Positions 34,133 to 43,217 are shown, numbered from the stretch's first letter. The stretch is DNA of 64,000 nt from Phycisphaerae bacterium (GCA_028285035.1 JANQQF010000062.1:1-64000); one strand, 5' to 3'. The notes: generated by a model not told the origin, from the letters alone. Numbers and translations are program-made.

Positions 34133-34797
34133 ACGAAAATCGTCGTCTCCAATATATTATCTTTGGTGTCATTGGTATCGCTGTTTTAGCTGGCGTGGCT
34201 GTGATGACCTTTCTATTTGGGCGCTTGACCAATGTCCCCGAGGCTACCCCAACACCTATCACCATTGTCCCAACCAACACGCCCCTCCCCCCGCCAGTGG
34301 TGACGCTGCAGGGCATCAAGCAACAGGCTGAATTATCAACGGTGGAGCAAACTTTTGTCGCCGAAATCTATCAGGAAAGTCTCCCCGAAGGCTGGCTTAA
34401 TGAGTTTTTGGGAACAAAAGAGCAGTTGTTGCTTTTGGCTTATGGGGATGTGCGAGCTGGGTTTGATTTGGAGCAAATTGAAGATGAGGATTTATGGACC
34501 GATGGACAAAAAGTGCGACTGGTTCTACCTGCCCCAAAAATCTTGAACAGCAGTATCAACTTTGATCGAACTCACATCGTTTACTACGAAAACAACCTTA
34601 TTCTCGAGGAAAACAATCCTAATTTACAAGGGGAAGCCTTAGCCCAAGCTAAGGAAGTGATTGAGCAATCGGCTTTAGAAGCGGGCATTCTCAATCAAGC
34701 TAATAACATCGGTCAGCTCTACTTTGAAAACTTTCTTTACTCCCTCGGGTTCACCGATGTCGAGGTCGTGGTCGATGCTCAGATATTTCAAGAATAA
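34129..34797 (+). CDS. Second DUF4230 membrane protein
   Basis: A 222-residue paralogue of the preceding protein, with one membrane helix (about 7-30), a short Thr/Pro linker (about 36-58) and the DUF4230 domain (QGIKQQAELSTVEQTFV, LLAYGDVRAGFDLEQI, VRLVLPAPKIL, LYSLGFTDVEVVV). It overlaps the first gene by four bases, so they are made together and may form a hetero-oligomer. A palindrome follows the stop. Confidence 0.88.
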   Translation: MNENRRLQYIIFGVIGIAVLAGVAVMTFLFGRLTNVPEATPTPITIVPTNTPLPPPVVTLQGIKQQAELSTVEQTFVAEIYQESLPEGWLNEFLGTKEQLLLLAYGDVRAGFDLEQIEDEDLWTDGQKVRLVLPAPKILNSSINFDRTHIVYYENNLILEENNPNLQGEALAQAKEVIEQSALEAGILNQANNIGQLYFENFLYSLGFTDVEVVVDAQIFQE

Positions 34798-34807
34798 TGT
34801 ATAAATA

Positions 34808-34840
34808 ACAAGAGTGCAAAGTGCACTTTGCACTCCTTGT
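34808..34840. terminator. Palindrome ending the DUF4230 operon
   Basis: A 22-base perfect palindrome (AGTGCAAAGTG and complement, 34813-34834) with outer ACAAG/CTTGT arms. It lies between convergent genes and lacks a U-tract on both strands. Confidence 0.45.
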
Positions 34841-34883
34841 CATGAGCTAAGTTTAGGGGAGTGCTACAGCGTAAAGTTGCCGC

Positions 34884-35762
34884 TTACAACTCACCATGCA
34901 GCCCACGTAGAGCAGCCTCACGCATCACCTTAACCGGAACTGTTTCCTCTCCCATCCAGGTTTGCAAGGCAAACGCCCCTTGATGAACCAACATCCCCAG
35001 TCCATCGACAGTCGCTTGCCCCGCATCTTTGGCCTGTTTTAAAAACGTTGTCTCTAAAGGATTGTAGACCAAATCATAGAAAATTGTATTATTCGGAACA
35101 GGCACCTCATCCGGCCAAGGCGAAGCCTCGATTTTTGGATGCATCCCAACTGACGTAGTATTAATGACCAAATCTAGCTGATCATCTAAAGCAACTAAGG
35201 TATCGGGGGTCAGTGCCTTGAACCCCAAATGACTATCAGGGAACGCCTCGACTAGATCAGAGACAAGAAAAGCAGCCCGCTCAGCCGTCCGGTTGAACAC
35301 TATGATTGAAGCGACCTCAGCTTTGGTCAAAGCATAAACGACAGCTCTTGCGGCCCCACCAGCCCCCAAGACCGCAACACGCATCCCTTTTGGGTCGTGC
35401 CCAGCCTCTTCCAGGGCTTTGATAAAGCCTCTGGCATCGGTGTTATACCCACAATATCGTCCATCTTCGATATGAATTGTATTGACCGCCCCCGTAATCT
35501 GGGCGGCCTCGCTCAATTCATCCAAATGTCGCATGACTGCCTGTTTATGAGGCACCGTCACATTAGCCCCAACAAAATTCAAAGCCGCCAATCCCTGCAA
35601 GGCACCCTCAACATCTTCAGGGCGTACAGGCAACGGAACATAGGCCCAGTCGATACCCAACTCAGCAAAGGCAGCATTCTGCATCGCGGGGCTAAAGCTG
35701 TGACTGACAGGCCAGCCAAGTAATCCAACTAATTTCGTTTTCCCGGTAATCTGATGGCCCAT
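34884..35762 (-). CDS. aroE: Shikimate dehydrogenase
   Basis: Reduces 3-dehydroshikimate to shikimate with NADPH in the common aromatic pathway. The 292-residue protein has the shikimate-binding serines in WPVSHSFSP (Ser22, Ser24), catalytic Lys73 (VTVPHK), Asn94 (GAVNT) and Asp109 (NTDARGF). The NADP fold has GAGGAARA and the NRT motif typical of NADP use. It starts 12 bases after aroA on the same strand, so aroA-aroE are one operon. Confidence 0.95.
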   Translation of the reverse strand: MGHQITGKTKLVGLLGWPVSHSFSPAMQNAAFAELGIDWAYVPLPVRPEDVEGALQGLAALNFVGANVTVPHKQAVMRHLDELSEAAQITGAVNTIHIEDGRYCGYNTDARGFIKALEEAGHDPKGMRVAVLGAGGAARAVVYALTKAEVASIIVFNRTAERAAFLVSDLVEAFPDSHLGFKALTPDTLVALDDQLDLVINTTSVGMHPKIEASPWPDEVPVPNNTIFYDLVYNPLETTFLKQAKDAGQATVDGLGMLVHQGAFALQTWMGEETVPVKVMREAALRGLHGEL

Positions 35763-35774
35763 CCAGTCACACCT

Positions 35775-37088
35775 CTATGATTCCCACACTAATTCAGCCC
35801 CTAAATCATTGAGTGTATCAACGAAACTAGGGAAACTTTCATTTAACTCTTGCGCATCTTCAATGATGGTTTCGCCATCAGCGACCAAGCCAGCAATAGC
35901 AAATGACATTGCCATTCGATGATCACGTCGGCTTTGCACAAGTGCCCCTGTTAGCTTTTGAGACCCTTCGATCTCAAATCCATCGGGATGGGGTTTGATC
36001 TCAGCCCCCAATTTACCCAATTCTTCGACCACAACATCAATACGGTCGCTTTCTTTAGTGCGCAATTCAGCCGCATCTCGCACCAATGTTCGGCCCGATG
36101 ATTGTAATGCAGCAACAGTAAACACCGGAAACTCATCAATCATTCGTACCACGACCTCGCCGCTCACTTTAGTCCCTTGCAAGTTGCTCGTTTGGATCGT
36201 CACGTCGGCCACGGGTTCATTCGCCTCTAGTCGTTCTTCAGAGAGATCGATCCTGCCCCCCATTCTTTGGTACATTTCCAAAATCCCAGCCCGGGTGGAA
36301 TTGGTGTTAACCCCGTTGATTTGGATATGGCTGTCTGGCACAAGTAGACCGGCTGTCATGATAAAGGCGGCTGAGGACATATCACCAGGTACCGTAAAAT
36401 TTAGCGGCTTCAAACTAAATCCTTCAGGATTGAAAGTGATAACACCTTCTGTATCAGAGAGTTCCGCTCCCTGACCACCTAGCATTCGTAGGGTATGATC
36501 GCGGGCCGGGCCAGGCTGGCGTAAAATAATTTCGCCCTCCGCCCCCAACGCAGCAATCAATAACGAGGTCTGTAGCTGAGCACTGGCTACAGGCATTGTG
36601 TAATCCATTCCAGCCAAGCGTGCGCCTGTAATCGTCACTGGTGCGCGACCATCGGTGGTTTCAACCAGCGCTCCCATCTCACGCAGAGGTCCAGCCACTC
36701 GCTCCATCGGGCGACGTCGTAAGCCTTCATGTCCATCAACCACCGCCGTAAAAGGCTGGGTCGCCAATAGCCCCATCAACAATCGCATGGTTGTTGCTGA
36801 TCCACCACAAAAGAGTGGCTCCGTTGGCGCAGTAAAGCCGCTCAACCCCTTCCCATGTACGGTCAAGGTGGCTCGTCCTTTGCCTGTCGGCTCAACTTCA
36901 ACTTCAATACCCAAGGCTCGAACACTATCAACCATTCGATCCGTTACCCCAGCATTAAGCCAATTATGAGCTACCGTTTTTCCCTCAGCCATCGCTCCTA
37001 GAATCAGGGTACGATGTGAGATTGATTTATCACCAGGGAGAGTCAATTCTCCCTTCAATGATTTTGCAGGATGTACAATCAGTTTCAC
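35775..37088 (-). CDS. aroA: EPSP synthase (3-phosphoshikimate 1-carboxyvinyltransferase)
   Basis: Joins shikimate 3-phosphate and phosphoenolpyruvate to EPSP. 437 residues from GTG 37088. Motifs: LPGDKSISHR (Lys21, Ser22, Arg26), CGGSATTMRL (94-102), GDMSSAAFIM, IDEFPVFTVAA with the catalytic acids, and RRDHRMAMSFAIAGL. The loop normally GNAGTAMR (class I) reads GGSATTMR, so Ala97 stands where class I enzymes have Gly96, as in class II enzymes. It is the first gene of an aroA-aroE unit. No strong ribosome binding site is seen. Confidence 0.95.
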   Translation of the reverse strand: MKLIVHPAKSLKGELTLPGDKSISHRTLILGAMAEGKTVAHNWLNAGVTDRMVDSVRALGIEVEVEPTGKGRATLTVHGKGLSGFTAPTEPLFCGGSATTMRLLMGLLATQPFTAVVDGHEGLRRRPMERVAGPLREMGALVETTDGRAPVTITGARLAGMDYTMPVASAQLQTSLLIAALGAEGEIILRQPGPARDHTLRMLGGQGAELSDTEGVITFNPEGFSLKPLNFTVPGDMSSAAFIMTAGLLVPDSHIQINGVNTNSTRAGILEMYQRMGGRIDLSEERLEANEPVADVTIQTSNLQGTKVSGEVVVRMIDEFPVFTVAALQSSGRTLVRDAAELRTKESDRIDVVVEELGKLGAEIKPHPDGFEIEGSQKLTGALVQSRRDHRMAMSFAIAGLVADGETIIEDAQELNESFPSFVDTLNDLGAELVWES

Positions 37089-37175
37089 AAGATTTCTCGT
37101 TTTACTCGTGTTTCAAAATGAGTCTTTGGTATATCTTCAGCCAGTTTAAACAAAGTTACTAAATTAGCGGTAAAT

Positions 37176-37218
37176 AGTAATTAGTGATTGATTATTAATG
37201 CCTAAGACACTAATTACT
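37176..37218. repeat. Intergenic palindrome of AATTAGTG words
   Basis: AGTAATTAGTG (37176-37186) pairs perfectly with 37208-37218, loop 21. It directly abuts the second 78-bp element (37222) in the gap between aroF and aroA. Confidence 0.6.
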
Positions 37219-37221
37219 ACT

Positions 37222-37299
37222 GACCCAGACGTAACTTTCTAAACTTTTCAAGCTGGTCCATGGAACAAAGAATCTTGTTTAGTTTTTCAGGTCCGGGTC
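37222..37299. repeat. 78-bp dispersed hairpin element, copy 2
   Basis: The same 78-base layout as 16354-16431, with terminal inverted repeat GACCCAGAC / GTCCGGGTC (one mismatch) and inner CTAAAC / GTTTAG. This copy has the better-matched ends. It is flanked by a CTGAC(CC) / GGTCAG(T) context and by TAATTAC words on both sides, as if inserted into a palindromic spacer. Confidence 0.75.
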
Positions 37300-37322
37300 A
37301 GTAATTACCAAATTACCCAAGA

Positions 37323-38336
37323 TTATATTGTTCGGCCAACTGCGGCTGCAACACGTCGGCTTTCTTCCATCAATTCGGCATAGCGATGCAATTTCAGTGA
37401 CTGTTCCCCATCACTGGCGGCTTCAGCCGGGTTTGGGTGAACTTCGATAATCAGGCCATCAGCCCCGGCTGCAATAGCTGCCCTACTCGCCGCCTTAACC
37501 AAGGTCCATTTTCCGGTGGCGTGACTTGGATCAACAACCACCGGCAGGTGGGTCAACTCTTTCAAAACGGGCACTGCATTGATGTCCAGCGTGTTGCGGG
37601 TATACTTTTCAAAGGTACGAATACCGCGCTCACAGAGGATAACTTTGTGATTACCGTTTGACATAATGTATTCGGCACTCATTAAAAGCTCCTCAATCGT
37701 ACTCATCATCCCACGTTTGAGCAAAACGGGTTTATTGGTCTTTCCAACCGCGTTGAGCAACGCATAGTTCTGCATATTGCGGGTGCCAATCTGTAAAACA
37801 TCCGCGTACTTAATCACCAACTCAACCTGATCAGGAGACATCACTTCGGTGACAACATGCAAACCTGTTTTTTCACGGACTTCCGCCATAATCTTCAGGC
37901 CTTCTTCACCCAAGCCTTGGAAACTATAGGGGGAGGTACGTGGTTTGAAGGCCCCACCACGCATCATATGCGCGCCTGACTCTTTAACCGACTCGGCGGT
38001 CTCCATCATCTGCTCCATATTTTCCACGGAACAAGGCCCTGCCATCATAATTACTTTCTCACTACCGAAAACGTGGCCGTTAACCGCAATCTGGCTGTCC
38101 TCTGGCTGGAAGTCGCGGCTGGCCAAGCGGAACGGGCGTAATACAGGAACCACCCGGTCTACCCCATTCATTCGTTCCAAACCACCTTTGTCGAGCTTGC
38201 GCTCATCCCCAATGATACCAATCACAGTTCTTTCCTCCCCTTGTGAAAGATGCGTTTTGAAGCCTTCCCCTTGAACACGATTCATCACCGCGTCAATATT
38301 TTCCTGTGGTGTATCCATTTTCATAATGATAATCAT
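37323..38336 (-). CDS. aroF: DAHP synthase (3-deoxy-7-phosphoheptulonate synthase), type I-beta
   Basis: First step of the aromatic pathway: condenses phosphoenolpyruvate and erythrose 4-phosphate. A ferredoxin-like regulatory domain of about 70 residues ([21 protein letters not shown]) precedes the TIM barrel, as in Thermotoga-type enzymes that bind Phe/Tyr allosterically. Catalytic motifs: [49 protein letters not shown] and VVDPSHATG, with metal ligands in the Cys, His, Glu and Asp of these loops. AAGGAG precedes ATG 38336. The leader holds a terminator and an aromatic-rich ORF. Confidence 0.95.
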   Translation of the reverse strand: MIIIMKMDTPQENIDAVMNRVQGEGFKTHLSQGEERTVIGIIGDERKLDKGGLERMNGVDRVVPVLRPFRLASRDFQPEDSQIAVNGHVFGSEKVIMMAGPCSVENMEQMMETAESVKESGAHMMRGGAFKPRTSPYSFQGLGEEGLKIMAEVREKTGLHVVTEVMSPDQVELVIKYADVLQIGTRNMQNYALLNAVGKTNKPVLLKRGMMSTIEELLMSAEYIMSNGNHKVILCERGIRTFEKYTRNTLDINAVPVLKELTHLPVVVDPSHATGKWTLVKAASRAAIAAGADGLIIEVHPNPAEAASDGEQSLKLHRYAELMEESRRVAAAVGRTI

Positions 38337-38381
38337 AATACTTTTCTCCTTAGTCAGTCACTAATAAAAATTTTTTGGCAT

Positions 38382-38419
38382 AAAAAAAGAGCGCATCCCT
38401 ATGTGTAGGGATGCGCTCT
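38382..38419 (-). terminator. Intrinsic terminator in the aroF leader
   Basis: On the minus strand a perfect 13-bp stem (AGAGCGCATCCCT / AGGGATGCGCTCT, loop 6) is followed by seven U. It lies 46 bases before the aroF ATG and 25 bases after the leader ORF stop, the usual place of an attenuator. Confidence 0.88.
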
Positions 38420-38443
38420 GCGAACAACAAATGAGGTGTCAAC

Positions 38444-38635
38444 TCAATCTCGTGTTAGTGCGCCCCCCGGACCACTCCAAAAATAAAAAAAGCTAAAATA
38501 AAAATAAAAAACGCCCGCAAAATCAGTTGCGAGCGTAGTAGCAAAAAAAGCAGCATTTGAGACAGCTTGACGAAGCTGTTTGTTTCGGGGCAAATTCGAT
38601 TGGGTGCTACTATTTTGAGATTGTTTTGCTAACAT
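38444..38635 (-). CDS. Putative Phe/Tyr/Trp-rich leader peptide of aroF
   Basis: A 63-residue ORF just upstream of aroF on the same strand. Residues 43-53 are FYFYFSFFYFW: ten aromatic codons in eleven (38477-38509), covering all three products of the pathway. SGPGGALTRD and a TGA follow, and then the terminator at 38382-38419. Known leader peptides (pheL, trpL) have the same design, so low charged tRNA for any aromatic amino acid could stall the ribosome here. Doubts: the ORF is long for a leader, its ATG has no clear ribosome binding site, and the T-rich codons also form the tail of a hairpin at 38496-38536. Confidence 0.55.
   Translation of the reverse strand: MLAKQSQNSSTQSNLPRNKQLRQAVSNAAFFATTLATDFAGVFYFYFSFFYFWSGPGGALTRD
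38496..38536 (-). terminator. Second terminator-like hairpin inside the aroF leader ORF
   Basis: On the minus strand ACGCTCGCAA and TTGCGGGCGT pair over 10 bp with one G-U wobble (loop 6), followed by TTTTTATTTTTATTTT. It lies immediately before the aromatic codons, so a ribosome translating the leader would melt it. Confidence 0.6.
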
Positions 38636-38905
38636 TTTTGATTATTTATCTAGGTATTTGGCAAAAAGTTTTGATAAAATAAAGAATTACTCAAAAACCA
38701 AGAATCGTCTCGAATATGGTTAATTTGGCGCCAAATCTAGAAGTAACCGGCCAGATTGATCTAATTTTGAACAAAAATTGCTAATTGCTATTTATCGTTT
38801 TTTCTAAAAGTTCTTGCTGGTTACTAAAAATAAGGCTTGGTTGCCAGATGTGCGGCATATTATCACACTCAAAGCGTTGTGTCAATATCTAATTTCAAAA
38901 ATTTA

Positions 38906-39289
38906 TCACAATGTGTCACAACCAGGCACAGCATCCAGTTGATAAAACACCTGTAGACCGTGGTTTATTGCCACCTCAACCATCAAATCCGCGCCTTGTG
39001 ATGCCCCATCAACCCGCAGAACAGCATCACAATGTGTCAAAATACGCTCAACAATGGGATGAAAAATTTCATTGAAGGCCTTATCACCCACTTTTTGAGA
39101 GCCTGCCAATTTAACGAGTGGTAAAGCAAACCACTCTCCCACCACAGGAATATGACCAGCCTGAAACAGTGGGAGGGCGTAGGATTCCATCGCCGCCAAG
39201 TTTGCAGCCATCTTATCTGGATCATCATCTGTTCCCGATCGATAGGGGCCAGCAATCAAAATCATCAATGAGTTCGAATTATTTGACAT
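38906..39289 (-). CDS. DUF4406/nucleoside deoxyribosyltransferase-like protein
   Basis: A 127-residue protein with a Rossmann-like start [27 protein letters not shown] and the later [21 protein letters not shown]. This is the pattern of the nucleoside 2-deoxyribosyltransferase-like DUF4406 group; the SQGADLMVE segment holds a catalytic-type Glu. The substrate is unknown. Its start overlaps the end of the NUDIX gene by 11 bases, so both are translated from one message and may act on related nucleotides. Confidence 0.8.
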   Translation of the reverse strand: MSNNSNSLMILIAGPYRSGTDDDPDKMAANLAAMESYALPLFQAGHIPVVGEWFALPLVKLAGSQKVGDKAFNEIFHPIVERILTHCDAVLRVDGASQGADLMVEVAINHGLQVFYQLDAVPGCDTL

Positions 39290-39893
39290 CGATATGTTCT
39301 TCTTGTATATGTTTAATTTCTAACAAATTATTGATTTTGGCGTATTGCAACAACATAATCGTTTTTCCATCCACAATTTCCCCTGTCTCAATCATCCTCA
39401 TTGCTTGAGTAAAAGGAATTTCCAGGACTTCGATATCTTCGCCATCGTCAACCAAACCGCCCCCATCTGAGATACAATCATTTTGGCTATATTCCGCCAC
39501 AAAGAAAAAAAGCTTTTCGGTCACGGAGCCGGGACTCATATAGGCCTCAAACACCTTACGGGCCTCGCCAATTTGATAGCCAGTTTCCTCTGCAGTTTCC
39601 TTGCGGATACAAGCCTCGGGACTATCCATATCCAACAAGCCAGCGCACGCTTCGATCATCATCCCCGAGTGACCATTGACAAACGTTGGAAACCGAAACT
39701 GCCGGGTTAACACCACCGTTTTGGCAACTTTATTGTACAATAGAATGGTGGCTCCATTACCACGATCATACGTCTCTCGACTAACGGTTTGCCAAGTTCC
39801 ATCCTTACGTTGATAATCAAATGTTGTTTTTTTCAGAATATACCAATCATCCGCCAAGGTTTCGATATTTCTAATAATAATCTGCTGTTCCAT
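39279..39893 (-). CDS. NUDIX hydrolase (NudK/ADP-sugar pyrophosphatase-like)
   Basis: A 204-residue NUDIX enzyme that should cleave a nucleotide diphosphate-sugar such as GDP-mannose or ADP-ribose. The NUDIX box is [22 protein letters not shown] (in two pieces: [10 protein letters not shown] and the KETAEETGY metal-binding core, with Lys where Arg is usual). I start at ATG 39893 (MEQQIIIRN): AGGAG lies 11 bases upstream and homologues start near here. A longer frame to 40025 would run over the start of the divergent MocR gene. Confidence 0.88.
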   Translation of the reverse strand: MEQQIIIRNIETLADDWYILKKTTFDYQRKDGTWQTVSRETYDRGNGATILLYNKVAKTVVLTRQFRFPTFVNGHSGMMIEACAGLLDMDSPEACIRKETAEETGYQIGEARKVFEAYMSPGSVTEKLFFFVAEYSQNDCISDGGGLVDDGEDIEVLEIPFTQAMRMIETGEIVDGKTIMLLQYAKINNLLEIKHIQEEHIDVK

Positions 39894-40018
39894 AAAGTCA
39901 TTCGCTCCTAAAGGGTTATCAAAATCTTTATCGATTGTAAGCGCGACCGAAAATGAAAACAAGGGACAATCTTTAGAGAAGTAATAGGGCCACTTTCTTG
40001 GCAAGGAACTCATCAAAA

Positions 40019-41524
40019 ATGACACGACTTTCTGAAATCTATTTACTCTCCCTCATCCAGCTTGATGAAAACGCTCCCCACTCGCTTTATAAACAACTCT
40101 ATCAAGGCTTACGTCAAGCGATTGTTAACGAGCAACTTGCTCCCAGCACACGTCTCCCATCTATCCGAGATATGGCGTCGATGCTCAATATCTCCCGCAA
40201 TACCATCACAAACGCGCTGGATGAACTAATTGCCGAAGGCTATCTAGAAACTCGGCCCGGTGCAGGTACTTATGTGGCCCCTCAAATCCCTGATGATTTG
40301 TTAAAAGTAGACTCAGCTGCCCCATTTACATCGCGCAAAATCAGCGGACCTCGTCACTACTCCGAACGCAGTCAACGAATCACGAATAGATCACAAAATT
40401 GGGTTATACATAATTTGCAAAATCCAGCCTTTCAATATGGCCTCCCCGCCCTCGATCACTTTCCCCACGATATCTGGGGACAATTAACCGCGAAGCATTA
40501 CCGCAATGAAGTGACAGCTCAATTTGATTTTGCCTCATCCTCAGGGGGTTACGGCCCCTTACGAGAGTCTATCGTAGAGTATTTGCAAAGTGCCCGAGGG
40601 GTACAATGTACCACTGAACAGGTTGTTATTGTCTCTGGTGCACACCAAGGCATTTATCTCGCAGCCCAGATTTTGCTTGATCCTGGTGACAAGCTTTTGA
40701 TTGAGGAGCCAGGGTTCACTAGCGCCCATCGCACCTTCATCAGCGTCGGGGCAGAATTGATTCCCGTGCCCATAGATGACCAAGGAATAAACATTAGAGC
40801 AGGGGCCAAAATCGCCCCTGATGCTAAAGTTGCCTTTGTCAAGCCTTCTCGCCACCACCCCATTGGCACAACGATGTCTTTGGAAAGGCGACACGCTTTA
40901 GTTGATTGGGTGCAACAGGTCAACGGCTGGTTAATCGAAGATGATTATGGCGGTGCGTTCACCTACTACCCACGGCCTTTGCCCGCTTTACAAGGGCTGG
41001 ATGACACACAACGAGTCATTTACATCGGCACCTTTAGTAAGGTCCTCTTTCCTTCGCTGAGGTTAGGCTATTTAGTTGTCCCTGAGGATTTAGTGGATAA
41101 ATTTAGAAGCCTACGCAGCATTATTGACAGTTATATTCCAACGATAAGTCAAGTCATTTTGGCCAACTTTATGGAGCAAGGACATTTCACCCGACATTTA
41201 CGCCGGATGCGACAGCTTTATGCGGATCGCAAAGCATTTTTTATCGATGAGGCTGATCAGGGCTTTGGTGAACGCCTACGTTGGGAGCGCGATGCTGCTG
41301 GGACCAGTATTGCCGCGTGGCTCCCTGAGGGTGTTGACGATGTACGCCTGCAACAACAGTGTGCCCAACAGGGCATTACTGTGATGCCAATTTCGCCCTG
41401 TTATTTGACCGAAGCAAAACGTTCTGGTCTTGTCTTTGGTTATGGGGGGTGCGATGAAGCCGCGATACGAACAGGATTACAACAGGTTAAAACAATCTTA
41501 ACATCTCACGATTACATAACGTAA
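40019..41524 (+). CDS. MocR/PdxR-type GntR regulator with aminotransferase-like domain
   Basis: A 501-residue fusion. A GntR winged helix (about 12-85; [48 protein letters not shown]) is joined to a fold-type I aminotransferase domain with the PLP Lys in [19 protein letters not shown]. Such proteins sense PLP or an amino compound and activate or repress a nearby gene, often divergent. The target here is unknown; the NUDIX unit is the divergent neighbour. ATG 40019 is preceded by AAGGA about 12 bases upstream. Confidence 0.92.
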   Translation: MTRLSEIYLLSLIQLDENAPHSLYKQLYQGLRQAIVNEQLAPSTRLPSIRDMASMLNISRNTITNALDELIAEGYLETRPGAGTYVAPQIPDDLLKVDSAAPFTSRKISGPRHYSERSQRITNRSQNWVIHNLQNPAFQYGLPALDHFPHDIWGQLTAKHYRNEVTAQFDFASSSGGYGPLRESIVEYLQSARGVQCTTEQVVIVSGAHQGIYLAAQILLDPGDKLLIEEPGFTSAHRTFISVGAELIPVPIDDQGINIRAGAKIAPDAKVAFVKPSRHHPIGTTMSLERRHALVDWVQQVNGWLIEDDYGGAFTYYPRPLPALQGLDDTQRVIYIGTFSKVLFPSLRLGYLVVPEDLVDKFRSLRSIIDSYIPTISQVILANFMEQGHFTRHLRRMRQLYADRKAFFIDEADQGFGERLRWERDAAGTSIAAWLPEGVDDVRLQQQCAQQGITVMPISPCYLTEAKRSGLVFGYGGCDEAAIRTGLQQVKTILTSHDYIT

Positions 41525-41623
41525 GATAAGGTAAACCAAAACTCGTTATATAAAACAGTCCCAATCAATTTGCTAACAAAGGAGTTACGTCTGATACACA
41601 AGGTTGAAACAGCAACACTATCT

Positions 41624-41790
41624 ATGGCATCATCCTCAAATAATAATAGGCCGTTGCGATTTCGACGCCGTTTACCTCCAACATTATCACCTTCCTGATT
41701 ATCGCTCTCGCGATTTCGGTTGTTTGGTTTGTTGCAATGTTACATTATCGTCAAAGAGTTCTGGCGCAGAAACTCAAACTGTCGGTTTAG
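41624..41790 (+). pseudogene. Possible frameshifted small one-TM protein
   Basis: ATG 41624 opens a frame encoding MASSSNNNRP, and the -1 frame from 41650 continues with a plausible membrane anchor (residues SNIITFLIIALAISVVWFVAML) and a basic tail, ending at TAG 41790. Joined, they would give about 55 residues of an ordinary single-pass protein. No Shine-Dalgarno lies at the right distance. The rest of the 337-base gap between 41524 and 41862 holds an orphan AAAGGAG at 41578-41584 and nothing else that I recognise. Confidence 0.3.
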
Positions 41791-41861
41791 CTAACATATG
41801 TTTGACTGAATCTGTTGCCAAAGATATGCTTCCAATATCCCGTTATAGATGAGACCCAATC

Positions 41862-42770
41862 ATGTCATCCATACAATTCAGACAAGCAAAAACAACAGAT
41901 TTTCAGGCCATTGCCAATCTCATTGTTACTCAAAATCAACACCCGGAAACCCATTGTATTCATAGCAGTGATCCATCTAGCTCTACTGAGGCTGTTCAGC
42001 AAGAAATGATCAAGCTGGCAGCCAATCAGGAGTTATACTTTGCTATGGCTAGCCAAGACAATGAGATCATCGGGGCTTTTGGGGCTGAAATTGATCCGGA
42101 ATTAGGTCGAAGCTGGTTGCGTGGCCCATTTGTTGATAAGACCCAAGATTGGGATAAAACTGCCACGGAACTCTTGGCCTCTCTAATGAACATTCTCCCC
42201 CCGAGTATAAACCGTCTCGATAGCTTCTTAAATATTACTCATCATCAAGGAAATCAGTTCTATTTGCAACACGACTTTGAGCAAAAGCAACTGGTTCATG
42301 TGTATACCGCAAAACCGATGAATGATGCTAACAAGCCGACTGTCTACTGTCAACCACTCCAGCAAAAATTCCACTCCGAATTTATAGCCTTGCACGATAC
42401 CATCTTTCCTGGCACCTACTATACAGGGCAACAAATCATAGATAGGCTTAATGAGACCGAACAAGTTTTCGTTTATATTGATGAGGCAGTGGTGCAGGGA
42501 TACATCTATGCGACCGTTCATAAAGAGGCGAATGAAGGAATGATTGAATTTGTTGGGGTCAATGCCGAGGCAAGGGGGCAAGGAATTGGGAGAAAACTTC
42601 TAGCCACAGCTATTAGGTGGCTATTTGAAGAAAAATCAACGCCACAGATCAGCTTGACAGTCCTGGACAACTTAGCCAATGCCCGTGCTTTGTATGAAAG
42701 CGTTGGTTTTCACCTAACCTATACAGGAGTCAATATGCGAAAAATTTTATCAGAAGGGGCAATAGAATGA
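41862..42770 (+). CDS. GNAT acetyltransferase with two tandem domains
   Basis: A 302-residue protein. The N-terminal half (about 1-150) looks like a degenerate GNAT domain (FRQAKTTDFQAIANLI start, no clear acetyl-CoA loop). The C-terminal half (about 160-300) is canonical: FVGVNAEARGQGIGRKLLATAI is the acetyl-CoA-binding motif A and NANARALYESVGF-like sequence closes it. The substrate is unknown. The next gene overlaps its stop by four bases. Confidence 0.88.
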   Translation: MSSIQFRQAKTTDFQAIANLIVTQNQHPETHCIHSSDPSSSTEAVQQEMIKLAANQELYFAMASQDNEIIGAFGAEIDPELGRSWLRGPFVDKTQDWDKTATELLASLMNILPPSINRLDSFLNITHHQGNQFYLQHDFEQKQLVHVYTAKPMNDANKPTVYCQPLQQKFHSEFIALHDTIFPGTYYTGQQIIDRLNETEQVFVYIDEAVVQGYIYATVHKEANEGMIEFVGVNAEARGQGIGRKLLATAIRWLFEEKSTPQISLTVLDNLANARALYESVGFHLTYTGVNMRKILSEGAIE

Positions 42771-43138
42771 CAGAATTTTCAGATGAACAATTAAAACGAT
42801 TGGAAACAGAGCGAAACATCTGGGTGGCCACTGTGCGGGCGGATACACGTCCCCACTTAGTGCCTGTTTGGTTTGCTTGGCACAACGAAAAAGTCTACTT
42901 TTGCATTCAATGTGAAAGCGTCAAAGCACGTAATTTACAAAAAAACCCACAGATTGCGCTTTCATTGGAAGATGGGAGTAAGGTAGTTATTTGTGAAGGA
43001 ACGACTACGCTCATTCCATCTCCTTGGTCCGAGGAAATTGCGGCCATCTTTCAAAAAAAGTATGACTGGAATATCTATACAGATGAGGAGTACAACTGTT
43101 TACTTGAGGTTACGCCCAAGAAGTGGTTGACTTGGTAG
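42767..43138 (+). CDS. Pyridoxamine 5'-phosphate oxidase-like flavoprotein
   Basis: A 123-residue split-barrel protein (IWVATVRADTRPHLVPVWFAWHNEKVYFCI, split here only by description; then SVKARNLQKNPQIALSLEDG). This is the PPOX/F420-dependent class that binds FMN or F420. It overlaps the acetyltransferase gene (ATGA at 42767-42770). The ligand and substrate are not determinable. Confidence 0.85.
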   Translation: MTEFSDEQLKRLETERNIWVATVRADTRPHLVPVWFAWHNEKVYFCIQCESVKARNLQKNPQIALSLEDGSKVVICEGTTTLIPSPWSEEIAAIFQKKYDWNIYTDEEYNCLLEVTPKKWLTW

Positions 43139-43186
43139 TTAAAGAGTTTGTAGAGTTTGTAGGGTTGAGATAGCAAAAAAGCTCAT

Positions 43187-43217
43187 TCTGGCTCCAACGC
43201 AGAGCATTGGAGCCAGA
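43187..43217. terminator. Hairpin between convergent genes
   Basis: TCTGGCTCCAA pairs with TTGGAGCCAGA (11 bp, loop 9). On the minus strand it is followed after seven bases by TTTTTT, so it can end the trpF-trpS-trpA-ACT unit. An outer inverted repeat (GTTTGTAGAGTT and AACTCTACAAAC) encloses it. Confidence 0.6.

Noticed and set aside
39893..40025. Longer N-terminus for the NUDIX protein
   Set aside because: It would overlap the start of the divergent MocR gene and adds residues not typical of the family.
41604..41852. 82-codon frame starting at TTG
   Set aside because: It has no ribosome binding site at a proper distance, an odd His/Tyr/Cys-rich composition, and overlaps a better candidate in other frames.
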